DNA from: Aliidiomarina quisquiliarum
GTDB lineage: Bacteria > Pseudomonadota > Gammaproteobacteria > Enterobacterales > Alteromonadaceae
NCBI RefSeq assembly: GCF_023922585.1
Contig: NZ_JAMFTN010000020.1
Span: 179,595 to 243,594, forward strand
Direction: 5' to 3'
DNA: 64,000 bases
The translations under genes were made by a program, and so were the position numbers. Below the pieces are notes generated by a model. That model saw only the letters and a program-made list of their open reading frames with translations. It was not told the DNA's origin and did no database searches. Position 1 is the stretch's first letter, and each line of letters opens with the position of its first letter. Of this stretch, positions 18,469 through 27,069 are shown one piece after another.

Positions 18469-19764
18469 TTACTTTACCTTTGGTAGGTCAGACCAACGGG
18501 TGGTGTAAGCAGGAGATAAATATTCTTGTTTCATGTTCCAGGCATGTTTTAAATGTTCGCCAGTTAAAAATAAGCGGCCAAGGCCGCGCTGGTTAATTTC
18601 GTCGAGCACCGCCATCAGTTGTTGGCTAGTTTCGCTAGTAGTAAAAAGTTCGCTGTCGGTGCTGGTGGGCTCAAAAAGAGAAAGTGGATAAGTGCCGTGA
18701 TGGTAAAAATCAGACAGCATTACGCCGCCCTTATTATAGCTATAACCGTCGCGCCAAATACGGTTTAGTAAATGTGTCGCCAGCTTCACAAAATCACGTG
18801 TGTCACTGCTGGGCACAGTAAGCTCGCCGCTTACAGAGTTACTGTAGTTTTTTTTACCGCAGTTATAAGGGTTAGTGTGAATGAATAAAGTAAGGGTTTT
18901 TGCTTGTTGCTTTTCCAGCCTAAGCTTTTCAGTGGCGCGTGAAGTGTATTGCGCAATAGCTTCGTGCATTTGGTTGAAATCGGTTACGCCGCTACCAAAA
19001 GAACGGCTTGAAATAATTTGCTGCTTGGTAGGGGCTACTTCTTCCAACTCAATACAAGAGGTGCCATTTAGCTCTAACACGGTACGTTCTAATACCACGG
19101 AAAACTGTCGACGAATTTTGCTTGGCGAGCTATTAGCAAGGTCTAAAGCGGTGTGAATATTCATACTTTCGAGCCGTTTCGTAATACGCCGACCCACCCC
19201 CCAAATATCGTTCACTGGCGTTATGGCGAGCAGCTTTTGCTGGCGCTCACGGGCAGTAAGGTCAACCACGCCACCGGTAGCCGGGTACTTTTTTGCCGCA
19301 TGGTTGGCCAATTTGGCTAATGTTTTGGTAGGTGCAATACCCACGCACACATGAATACCTACGCACTGTAGTACGCTTTGCTTTACCTGCTGACCAAAAG
19401 TCAGTAACGAGTTTATAGACTCAATACCGGTTAAGTCGAGAAAGGCTTCGTCAATGGAATACACCTCTACTCGCGGCGCTAAGTTTTCTAAAATTCGCAT
19501 TACGCGGCTGCTTATGTCGGCATATAAAGCGTAGTTAGAAGAGAAGGTTTTTATCTTGTGCTGCTGTATTAAGTCTTTCACTTGGTAAAGCGGCACCGCC
19601 ATTTTAATACCCAACTCTTTGGCTTCTTTTGAGCGAGCCACCACGCAGCCATCGTTGTTCGACAGCACCACCACAGGCACGTTAGCTAAATCAGGCCTAA
19701 ACAGTTTCTCGCAACTGGCATAAAAATTATTGCAGTCGACGAGGGCGAATGTTTGTTGCTTCAT
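18469..19764 (-). CDS. umuC: UmuC, catalytic subunit of DNA polymerase V
   Basis: The 431-residue Y-family polymerase performs error-prone translesion synthesis with UmuD'. Family motifs are FALVDCNNFYASCEKLFRP (first catalytic Asp), VVVLSNNDGCVVARSKEAK, and VEVYSIDEAFLDLTG (second acidic pair). The helix-hairpin-helix is near DIWGVGRRITKRL, and the little-finger domain continues to a normal length. It starts 9 nt after the umuD stop in a two-gene SOS operon controlled from the LexA box upstream of umuD. Confidence 0.93.
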   Translation of the reverse strand: MKQQTFALVDCNNFYASCEKLFRPDLANVPVVVLSNNDGCVVARSKEAKELGIKMAVPLYQVKDLIQQHKIKTFSSNYALYADISSRVMRILENLAPRVEVYSIDEAFLDLTGIESINSLLTFGQQVKQSVLQCVGIHVCVGIAPTKTLAKLANHAAKKYPATGGVVDLTARERQQKLLAITPVNDIWGVGRRITKRLESMNIHTALDLANSSPSKIRRQFSVVLERTVLELNGTSCIELEEVAPTKQQIISSRSFGSGVTDFNQMHEAIAQYTSRATEKLRLEKQQAKTLTLFIHTNPYNCGKKNYSNSVSGELTVPSSDTRDFVKLATHLLNRIWRDGYSYNKGGVMLSDFYHHGTYPLSLFEPTSTDSELFTTSETSQQLMAVLDEINQRGLGRLFLTGEHLKHAWNMKQEYLSPAYTTRWSDLPKVK

Positions 19765-19773
19765 AGCTTAGGC

Positions 19774-20226
19774 TTAGGGCGACTTGCGCCGCATAGTGCG
19801 TACCACACTGGTAACCACACCAAAAATATCGAGTTCGGAGTCTTCTTGAATAACAATGGGTTGGTAATTTTTATTGCGCGGCACTAGCCGAACCACTGGC
19901 TTAAGCTGCAGCTCTTTAACGGTGAGCTCGCCATGTAAACTAGCAATAACAATGTCACCATGTTCGGCTTGTATCGAGCGATCAACCACTAATACGTCGT
20001 TCGAGTAAATACCCGCGTCGTACATGGAATCGCCTTCTACGCGCACAAAAAAGGTAGCGGCAGGGTGCTTAATACAAAGCTCGTTCAAGTCGAGTGTTTG
20101 CTCAACATAGTCTTGCGCAGGCGAAGGAAAACCAGCCGACACCCGTTCAATAAACAAGGGTATGGCTAAGCTTTTAGTATTTATGTGGGTGGCATTATTA
20201 CTTTTGCCAATAATAGAAACGTGCAT
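19774..20226 (-). CDS. umuD: UmuD, self-cleaving subunit of DNA polymerase V
   Basis: The 150-residue LexA-type S24 peptidase has the cleavage site SAGFPSP (A31-G32), nucleophile Ser in VEGDSMYDAG (S67) and general base Lys in LTVKEL (K104). RecA-stimulated self-cleavage makes UmuD', which joins UmuC. The length is normal (139-150). A perfect LexA box sits 23 nt before the start, so SOS control is well supported. Confidence 0.93.
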   Translation of the reverse strand: MHVSIIGKSNNATHINTKSLAIPLFIERVSAGFPSPAQDYVEQTLDLNELCIKHPAATFFVRVEGDSMYDAGIYSNDVLVVDRSIQAEHGDIVIASLHGELTVKELQLKPVVRLVPRNKNYQPIVIQEDSELDIFGVVTSVVRTMRRKSP

Positions 20227-20248
20227 AGAACAAACCTTGGTGCGCTAG

Positions 20249-20264
20249 CTGTATATGCATACAG
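20249..20264 (-). promoter_or_regulatory. LexA (SOS) box of umuDC
   Basis: CTGTATATGCATACAG at 20249-20264 is a near-perfect palindrome that keeps the CTGT-N8-ACAG core of gammaproteobacterial LexA sites. It lies immediately upstream of umuD. Confidence 0.92.
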
Positions 20265-20353
20265 TATCTACCAAGGTGGTTTATTTCACAAGTTTGAATG
20301 GCTGCAACAGGCTTTTATATCACTCATGAAATACGCTCTAGCGTAAACAAGGA

Positions 20354-20383
20354 AGCGAACCACCCTAAGTAGAGTGGTTCGCT
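20354..20383 (-). terminator. Stem-loop after the nitroreductase gene
   Basis: A 10-bp stem (AGCGAACCAC at 20354-20363 with GTGGTTCGCT at 20374-20383) lies 25 nt downstream of the nitroreductase stop. On the minus strand it is followed by the T-rich TTCCTTGTTT, which fits a weak intrinsic terminator. Confidence 0.6.
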
Positions 20384-20407
20384 GTATTAAAACTGTAGGC
20401 TAGAAAA

Positions 20408-21007
20408 TTAAGCGAAAATGCGGAAACGCTCGGCGTTGTCCATGAATTCTTTTTCGCCGAACTCGCCCTGGTGTGAACCAAAAGGCATTTGGGCGCGTAG
20501 TTTCCAGCTGGCAGGAATGTTCCATTCAGCTGCAACTTTTTCATCTGGCAGCGGGTTGTAGTGCTGTAAGCTGGCGCCAATGTTAGCGGTGGCTAAGGCG
20601 GTCCATACGGCAAACTGGGCAATACCGGTTGAATGCTCAGACCAAACAGGGAAATTGTCGGCATACAGGGCAAAGTTCTCTTGTAAGCCTTTTACTACGT
20701 CTTGATCTTCATAGAATAAAACGGTTCCGGCACCGGCCGCAAAGCTGTTAATTTTAGCTTCTGTAGGGCCAAAGTTTTCAGCAGGCACAATTGCTTGTAG
20801 CTCGCCTTTTACAATGTCCCAGAATTTTTGATGTTGGTCGCCGTGTAAAATAACTACCCGCGAGCTTTGCGAGTTAAAAGCAGAAGGCGAATGGCGTACC
20901 GCTTCTTGAATTAATTCATTTACGTCTTGTTGTGGCAAAGGTAGGTCATTGCCTAAGGCATATTGGCTGCGACGTTTCTTGATTGTGTCTAAAAACTGTT
21001 TACTCAT
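20408..21007 (-). CDS. Nitroreductase-family FMN oxidoreductase
   Basis: The 199-residue flavoprotein begins FLDTIKKRRSQYALG, the Arg-rich FMN phosphate contact of the family, and has the segment EAVRHSPSAFNSQSSRVVIL that lines the flavin. The mid part (TGIAQFAVWTALATANIGAS) forms the dimer helix. Relatives such as YdgI/YodC-type enzymes reduce nitro compounds or quinones with NAD(P)H. The gene is divergent from a LysR gene across 214 nt, so that regulator is the likely controller. Confidence 0.83.
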   Translation of the reverse strand: MSKQFLDTIKKRRSQYALGNDLPLPQQDVNELIQEAVRHSPSAFNSQSSRVVILHGDQHQKFWDIVKGELQAIVPAENFGPTEAKINSFAAGAGTVLFYEDQDVVKGLQENFALYADNFPVWSEHSTGIAQFAVWTALATANIGASLQHYNPLPDEKVAAEWNIPASWKLRAQMPFGSHQGEFGEKEFMDNAERFRIFA

Positions 21008-21221
21008 TAACTAAACTCCTAGGTGTTTAATGTAGATAACTTAAGTCATCTGTTATTGTTTGGGTGTGCTTGGGCCATGCGCAGTTTGCAACGAAACAAG
21101 CTTTTCGCATGACTTTGAGCGGAACATAACCCATTGTAATTGTTTAAGGCATTGCACAGAACCCCGAAAATGGAATAGCATCCTTTCCAATTCGGTGGGC
21201 TAAATTTGTTAAGGGACATAC

Positions 21222-22145
21222 ATGAGACGTTTACCCGACTTCGACGCATGGGCTATTTTTGCCACAGTGGCCCGTGAAGGCTCTTTCGCTAAAGCGGCAG
21301 AAGCGTTAGGTTTATCACAAGCAACGGTGTCTAAAGCCATTACTAGGTTAGAAAAACGTACCGAAACGATGTTGTTTCACCGCACCTCGCGGCGCATTAC
21401 TCTAACCGAAAGTGGTTACATGGTGTTAGAAAATGCCAACGACCTACTCAACATGGGTGAAGTGGTAGAAGCGAATATTAGCGAGCAGTCGGAAGCTATG
21501 CGCGGATTAATTCGAGTTTCGTCGCCTATGTCGTTCGGCTTGAATTATTTGGCCCCACTGTTACCGAACTTTCTTGAACAGCATCCCGACATAGAACTAG
21601 ATATTAAATTTGATGACCGGCAGGTTGACCTGGTAGCCGAAGGCTTCGACTTTTCCTTACGCATTGCCGACTTAGCTGATTCAAGTTTGTTGGCCCAGCG
21701 TGTATGCCCCATACGAATGCTGTTAGTGGGCGCCCCGCATTACTTTGCTAAACATGGCACCCCACAACACCCTAGTGATTTAGCGCAACACAAGGCGCTG
21801 CTTTACACTTACGATAACCGTGGTGCCCATTGGCGCTTTCACCATGCAGCCCATGGTGAACACAACCAAGCCTTACCCAGTAGCAGTTTGCGGGTGAATA
21901 ATGGCGACGCTTTACTGCCAGTATTGAAAAAAGGCTTGGGCTTAGCAGTGCTGCCGGAATTTTTGGTGTGGCAAGAAATACAAGCCGGCGAGGTGGTTGA
22001 AGTACTGGCTGACTGGAAGCTAGCACCCATTGCTTTGTATGTTATTACTCCACCAGGGCGCTTGCGGCCAACGCGGGTAACGGCCTTTATTGACTATTTA
22101 ACGAAGCATCTGCGCGTATCGCCGTGGAGTGATTCACTAAGCTAA
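21222..22145 (+). CDS. LysR-family transcriptional regulator
   Basis: The 307-residue protein has an N-terminal winged helix-turn-helix (residues 5-64: FATVAREGSFAKAAEALGLS and ATVSKAITRLEKR), a linker helix, and a type 2 periplasmic-binding effector domain starting at RGLIRVSSPMSFG. It belongs to the large CrgA/AaeR-like subgroup. AAGGGA precedes ATG 21222. The divergent position to the nitroreductase gene suggests that it regulates that gene and itself. Confidence 0.88.
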   Translation: MRRLPDFDAWAIFATVAREGSFAKAAEALGLSQATVSKAITRLEKRTETMLFHRTSRRITLTESGYMVLENANDLLNMGEVVEANISEQSEAMRGLIRVSSPMSFGLNYLAPLLPNFLEQHPDIELDIKFDDRQVDLVAEGFDFSLRIADLADSSLLAQRVCPIRMLLVGAPHYFAKHGTPQHPSDLAQHKALLYTYDNRGAHWRFHHAAHGEHNQALPSSSLRVNNGDALLPVLKKGLGLAVLPEFLVWQEIQAGEVVEVLADWKLAPIALYVITPPGRLRPTRVTAFIDYLTKHLRVSPWSDSLS

Positions 22146-22161
22146 AGCCACCTCAACGTGT

Positions 22162-22701
22162 TTAAAATGAAGAGTCTGGCTGGGTTAAAAACTCAGTTTC
22201 TTCAGCGGTAGACTTACGGCCTAATATGTTATTACGGTGCGGATAGCGGCCAAAGCGGTCGACAATAACCTTGTGACGAATTTCAAAACCGTAGGTTTTT
22301 TCGTCGGTGTAATGCTTAAATAACGGCTCGGCTTGTTGGTGAATAAGTTTCGACTCGCTATGCATATAAGGCATTAGTAAAAACTGCCGCTCGTCTATGC
22401 TTTCTAGCTTTTCTAATGCCCCAGCGGCAACGGCTTCTTGAGCCAAGGTCAGTGCCATTGGGTCTTGGGCAAAAGCAGCGGGCGTGTCGCGATAAATATT
22501 GCGAGAAAACTGATCTAACACAATAATTTCAGCTAAGCGGCCTTGAACAGTGTTGCGCCAAGTATAAAGTTCGGCGGCTGCGGCTTGTTTTAACAGCTGG
22601 CTAAAGCGTTCGGTTAATTCACGGTCGAAGTCGTCGTTTTTCTCAAAAAACCTTTGGCTGCCAGCTTCTTTAAAGCTGAAGTCTAAAATTTTCTTATACA
22701 T
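22162..22701 (-). CDS. DUF924-family protein
   Basis: The 179-residue helical protein starts KILDFSFKEAGSQRFFEKND and has the family core VLDQFSRNIYRDTPAAFAQD, RQFLLMPYMHSE and VDRFGRYPHRN. DUF924 proteins have a TPR-like fold of unknown biochemical role. AGGAG precedes the start. It follows the DsbA-like gene by 28 nt on the same strand and is probably co-transcribed with it. Confidence 0.88.
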   Translation of the reverse strand: MYKKILDFSFKEAGSQRFFEKNDDFDRELTERFSQLLKQAAAAELYTWRNTVQGRLAEIIVLDQFSRNIYRDTPAAFAQDPMALTLAQEAVAAGALEKLESIDERQFLLMPYMHSESKLIHQQAEPLFKHYTDEKTYGFEIRHKVIVDRFGRYPHRNNILGRKSTAEETEFLTQPDSSF

Positions 22702-22729
22702 AACAAACTCCTAATAAATTTAAATTTGC

Positions 22730-23455
22730 TTATGGCGTTAGCACTTGCTGTAACTGTGAAATTACTTGTTCAGCAGTAGTATAACCAACGGCTAAAGGCT
22801 TTATTTTACCTTCGTGCTCTAGCAGCAAGGTTGGGAATGAACGCACGCCCAATTGGCGACTACGGGCAAAATCTTGCTGAACCGCCTGATGGCCTGCCGG
22901 CGAATTAAACAGTGTGCGAAACTCGTCAAAGTTTAGTTCTAGGTCAGTACAAATACTGGCGTAAAAGTTTGCTGTTTTTGGGTCTTTACCAGCCACATAA
23001 AAATTATGCTGTATTGCAGCAAGAAATTTCAATACGATGGCAACGGGCAGCTGATGTTGAACTTGTAGCAGCTTAACAGTTGCTACAGCGCGGCAAGCAG
23101 GCTCGGTGTCATAGTTGAAATGCTTAGCTTCTAATAACACGAAGCCAAATGGTTGCCCCGTTTTTTGGGTTATGTGGCGCCATTCATTACGTAGGAAGTC
23201 TTTAAAGGCGTCGTTCCAAGGGTCACCGCCGCCTGGCCGCAGGCCGCCCATGGTTATTGAAAACCCAATACCCTTTGCTTGGCAAAAAGCTTCTACTGCG
23301 CTAATAGTGGGTGAAATACCCCAGCACCACGAGCACATAGGGTCACCAATATAGTGCACAGTCGAGCCGCTATTTATAGCAGGTGCAACAGTTTCGTTGG
23401 GGTTGTCTAGTTCGGGTAACTGACAAACACCGGTAACAGGGTCGCACTTAATCAT
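22730..23455 (-). CDS. DsbA-superfamily (FrnE-like) thioredoxin-fold protein
   Basis: The 241-residue protein has no signal peptide and so is cytoplasmic. The active site is YIGDPMCSWCWGISP with a C-x-x-C pair, and the cis-Pro loop is GVRSFPTLLL. The helical insertion between them is as in FrnE and 2-hydroxychromene-2-carboxylate isomerase relatives. The N-terminus carries an additional Cys pair (KCDPVTGVCQLPE), possibly a second thiol or metal site. The exact substrate is not known. GGGAG lies before ATG 23455. Confidence 0.78.
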   Translation of the reverse strand: MIKCDPVTGVCQLPELDNPNETVAPAINSGSTVHYIGDPMCSWCWGISPTISAVEAFCQAKGIGFSITMGGLRPGGGDPWNDAFKDFLRNEWRHITQKTGQPFGFVLLEAKHFNYDTEPACRAVATVKLLQVQHQLPVAIVLKFLAAIQHNFYVAGKDPKTANFYASICTDLELNFDEFRTLFNSPAGHQAVQQDFARSRQLGVRSFPTLLLEHEGKIKPLAVGYTTAEQVISQLQQVLTP

Positions 23456-23490
23456 GAATAGAAACTCCCACAGTTTGCTTAAGCAATAAT

Positions 23491-25068
23491 TTAGTTTGGC
23501 GAAAAAACTTCGCTACGATTACGGCCTAGTGCCTTTGCTTGGTACAGGGCTTGGTCGGCTTGGTCTATTACTTCAGTGCTTGAAAAGTCGCTTTCAGAGC
23601 TTGTTGAAACGCCAATAGACACTTTAATGGACCCTATAGGTTCAATTTCCATTTCGGCAATATTGGTGCGAAGTCGCTCTGCAATAATTAGCGCTATATT
23701 ACTTGGCGTATTTGGCAAAATAAGTAAAAACTCTTCGCCACCGGTTCTGGCCACAATATCTTTTTCTCTGGAAACCTTATGCATCATTTGTACCAGTGCG
23801 ATAAGCGCATTGTCGCCGACAGCATGACCAAAAGTGTCGTTCACTTTTTTAAAATGATCAATGTCAACGGCTAAAACAGAGAAGGGTATTTTTTTCTCGT
23901 GCAATTCGCTCATTACCAGTTGCAGGCTGCGGCGGTTAAAGGCGCCGGTTAATGGGTCGGTAGCGGCGTCTTGTTGTAACTGGCTAATTTGAATGTTGAG
24001 TAAGCTTAAGCCCTTGATCATCGCTTTTTTAAGCTGGTCACTTTCAAAGTACCAAGAAGGAATATTGATTAACTCGTGGTAGGCGGTTGGTGAATCAAGC
24101 TTCTGTGCAGCATGAGCAAGCTTTCGCAATGGGCGAGAAATAAGAGTTGCTAACAACCAAATAAGCACGAAAGTTAGAAAAGCTAAGGGCAAAGTACGAT
24201 ATACCACCTGCTCCATTTGTTCATTAAGCGAAAGAAGAGTGGCACTTACTGGGCGCTGGGCAACAATACCCCAACCAGCTGTTTCAATGGTGGCATAGCC
24301 TGCCAGCATCTCAACACCTAAGCTATTAACTGACTGAATAGCACCAGTGCCACCATTAAGTACACTGTTGGTGGCTATATTGCCGTCGGTGAAGGCACCA
24401 ACGCGATTAGGATCCGGGTGATAAATAAACTGCCTGTTTTGATCGAGAACATAATTATAAGAGCCGTCTTGGTGAAAGTGTTCACCAATTAAGTCATTCA
24501 GAATACTGCGCTGCTTTAAATAAATGTTGCCACCCACATAGCCCAGGTAATCACCCGCCTGATTAAATATGGGAGCAGAAATAAGAATGACAAAATTACC
24601 AACGGTAGACAGGTAAGGTTTGCTAATGAATGGGCTTTGGGCTTCTAACGACTCTAATGCGCCAGTAGACGATATTTTTTGACCAACAAGGTTTTGAGTG
24701 GAAGGCGCCGTAGCAAGCACAATACTGTCTTTGCTGGTTATCATAATCGAATTAAAGCTATTGGTTTGAGTGCGCAACCGTTCCGCTTCAGTCATTAATA
24801 GGCTGTGGTTATCAATATCGGCGGCAATAACACTGGCGGAATAAGCAAGCTGTTGGTGCGCAGCAATAATAAAGTTGTCTGTTGCTGCGGCTAGCTTTTG
24901 GGCATAGGCATGATTGGTGTCGAGAGTCTGCTTTATTAGTTGCTGCTTTTGTACTTCATAGGTGGCATAAAACCCATTAATTAAAGTAATAAATGCAACG
25001 AAAAATGCTAACAAAACAATTAATGTTTTTAAGTTAAATAGCCGAGAGCGAAAAGGAATGTGAGGCAT
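23491..25068 (-). CDS. Membrane diguanylate cyclase with dCACHE sensor
   Basis: The 525-residue protein makes c-di-GMP. It has an N-terminal helix (LIVLLAFFVAFITLINGF), a periplasmic double-CACHE domain of about 230 residues (QSPFISKPYLSTVGNFVILI is the typical dCACHE strand), a second helix (LPLAFLTFVLIWLLATLI), a short HAMP-like region and a GGDEF domain with the active motif GGEEF. The product-inhibition site RxxD (REKD) lies five residues before it, so feedback control should be intact. The external ligand is unknown, although dCACHE domains usually bind amino acids or other small molecules. Confidence 0.9.
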   Translation of the reverse strand: MPHIPFRSRLFNLKTLIVLLAFFVAFITLINGFYATYEVQKQQLIKQTLDTNHAYAQKLAAATDNFIIAAHQQLAYSASVIAADIDNHSLLMTEAERLRTQTNSFNSIMITSKDSIVLATAPSTQNLVGQKISSTGALESLEAQSPFISKPYLSTVGNFVILISAPIFNQAGDYLGYVGGNIYLKQRSILNDLIGEHFHQDGSYNYVLDQNRQFIYHPDPNRVGAFTDGNIATNSVLNGGTGAIQSVNSLGVEMLAGYATIETAGWGIVAQRPVSATLLSLNEQMEQVVYRTLPLAFLTFVLIWLLATLISRPLRKLAHAAQKLDSPTAYHELINIPSWYFESDQLKKAMIKGLSLLNIQISQLQQDAATDPLTGAFNRRSLQLVMSELHEKKIPFSVLAVDIDHFKKVNDTFGHAVGDNALIALVQMMHKVSREKDIVARTGGEEFLLILPNTPSNIALIIAERLRTNIAEMEIEPIGSIKVSIGVSTSSESDFSSTEVIDQADQALYQAKALGRNRSEVFSPN

Positions 25069-25290
25069 AGTAAATCCATCTGTTATTTCAACTCACATTA
25101 CAACAACGTACTTTTGTAATCTAACTTGATGGTGTAGTTTTAGTGGCGAGGTTGATAAGCATTAGAGTATTAGCTTCTTATAAAGTTGTCAAAACGAAAC
25201 CAATACCACAGCTTGCGGCTAAGGTAATGCTTGGGCTGAAATCTAAATTGGAAGTCAACCCAAGTGGGCTTGTTTGTAACGCTGTTTACT

Positions 25291-26907
25291 TTATGGTCTG
25301 TCTTGTTCGCGGCGGGCTTTAAAGTCGGATTCAGCCAGCCATTTTGGCCAATCACCGTTGTTTGCTAGCTGCGTTGCAATATCAACAATCAGCTCAATGT
25401 CTTGCTTCACGCCACCTAGCGACCAACTAGGGAAGTACACGTCGGCTTCCTTATGGTACCTATGGGTAATATAGTCGGGGTCGGTGTCGCCTAAGCTCAT
25501 AAATAACAAACTAGGCACACCTTGCTTGGCTAAGGAAAAGTGGTCTGAACGGAAAAACAAACCATTTTGTGGCCGTGGGTCCATTTTCACATGGCGCCCT
25601 TGAGCGCTAGCGGCGTTAGCTAGGTAGGTTTCCATTTCCGACAAGCCTTTGCCGTATTGCAATACATAGTCGGTACCATCGAGCATGTTCATGCCGTCGA
25701 TATTTAATAGCGCCACCATTTGCTTGGTGGGAATAATGTCGCCATTAGCAAATTGCTCTGAACCAATTAAGCCGGTTTCTTCTGCGGTGAAGTTTATAAA
25801 AATAATAGAACGTTTAAAGGGATTTTGTTCGTGCATTTTCGCCATTATTCGAGCAATTTCTAAGGTGGCTGCTGTGCCCGAAGCGTTATCGACGGCACCA
25901 TTAAATATTTTCAAGCCTTGCTCGGTTTCTTGGCTACCGAAATGGTCCCAGTGGGCACTTACTATAATGTACTCGTTTGGAGTTTCGCTGCCCGTTAGTT
26001 GAGCAATTACGTTATGTGACTGCGCCATCGACAACTCATTTTTCAAGGTTAGGTTAGCTTGGCTATTGAGCGCTACCGGGCTGAACTCGGGCTCGAGCGC
26101 CTGTTGTTTCAGTTGCTGATAGTCGAGGTTGGCTTGAGCAAAAATAGCTTCGGCTGCCGTAACATCAATCCAGCCCATAATAGGCAGTTGCGAAGCGTTT
26201 TTGTTTTCGTCCATTAAGGCGTACTTGCTGCCAGTGTTCGAGCTTTCTACCACGCTCCAGGGGTAAGCAGCAGGAGCAGTTTCATGCACAATAAACACCG
26301 CAGCAGCACCTTGGCGGGCAGCTTCTTCGTATTTGTAAGTCCAACGGCCATAATAGGTCATGGCGTTGCCAGTAAATAGGCTGTCGTCTTGGGTGGCAAA
26401 ACCAGGGTCGTTCACCAGTACAATAACGGTTTTACCTTTTACATCGACGTTTTCAAAGTCATTCCACTGGTATTCTGGCGCATTAATGCCGTAACCAACG
26501 AATACCACGTCGGAATTTTGCAGTTCAATGACGGACTGAATGTGTTGAGTACGGGCAGTAAAGTCGCTACCGGCGTTAAAGCTGAGCTGACCAATGTTTA
26601 GTGTCATATTTTGGTCTGGGGTTATTTGTGCCATTTCAACAGCTTGTAAAAAACTGCCGTTAACTGCACCTTTCAAGCCCATTTTTTGGTATTGTTCCGA
26701 CAGATAGTTAATGGTTAGGGTTTCACCTTCCGTAAGTGGGCCACGGCCAGCAAATTCGTCTGACGCTAGTATTTTAATGTCTTGATGCAGGTTGCTTAAA
26801 TTTACCGCAAAAGAAGGGGTGCTTTCGTCTACTATTGAGGTTGGCTCGGAACAAGCAATAAGCCCCAAACTAAGAACTAGGCTGGTTATTTTTAATTTAG
26901 TGATCAT
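25291..26907 (-). CDS. M28-family zinc aminopeptidase, lipoprotein
   Basis: The 538-residue exported enzyme has a lipobox (LGLIAC) and so is probably membrane-anchored. A PA-type insert (VVFVGYGINAPEYQWNDFEN) precedes the catalytic domain. Zinc ligands appear in order: His/Asp in SAHWDHFGS, Asp in GAVDNASGTA, Glu pair in NFTAEETGLIGS, Asp in NIDGMNM and His in FRSDHFSLAKQG. This is a complete M28 site. It probably removes N-terminal residues from peptides taken up or shed at the cell surface. It is divergent from the gamma-glutamyltransferase gene. Confidence 0.88.
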   Translation of the reverse strand: MITKLKITSLVLSLGLIACSEPTSIVDESTPSFAVNLSNLHQDIKILASDEFAGRGPLTEGETLTINYLSEQYQKMGLKGAVNGSFLQAVEMAQITPDQNMTLNIGQLSFNAGSDFTARTQHIQSVIELQNSDVVFVGYGINAPEYQWNDFENVDVKGKTVIVLVNDPGFATQDDSLFTGNAMTYYGRWTYKYEEAARQGAAAVFIVHETAPAAYPWSVVESSNTGSKYALMDENKNASQLPIMGWIDVTAAEAIFAQANLDYQQLKQQALEPEFSPVALNSQANLTLKNELSMAQSHNVIAQLTGSETPNEYIIVSAHWDHFGSQETEQGLKIFNGAVDNASGTAATLEIARIMAKMHEQNPFKRSIIFINFTAEETGLIGSEQFANGDIIPTKQMVALLNIDGMNMLDGTDYVLQYGKGLSEMETYLANAASAQGRHVKMDPRPQNGLFFRSDHFSLAKQGVPSLLFMSLGDTDPDYITHRYHKEADVYFPSWSLGGVKQDIELIVDIATQLANNGDWPKWLAESDFKARREQDRP

Positions 26908-27069
26908 TTGTTTTAAGCACTCAGGTTAGTAAACATGCGTTGACTATAAGGGATTGAACGAAGGCTTGTCCATGCTTGGCACAGGCCCAAAGCTGGTAAA
27001 CTGCGGTTCTTGGCGTTAGGTAGCGTGAGATAGCGTTAGAACTAAGCCGAATTATTCTTGGAGAGTATT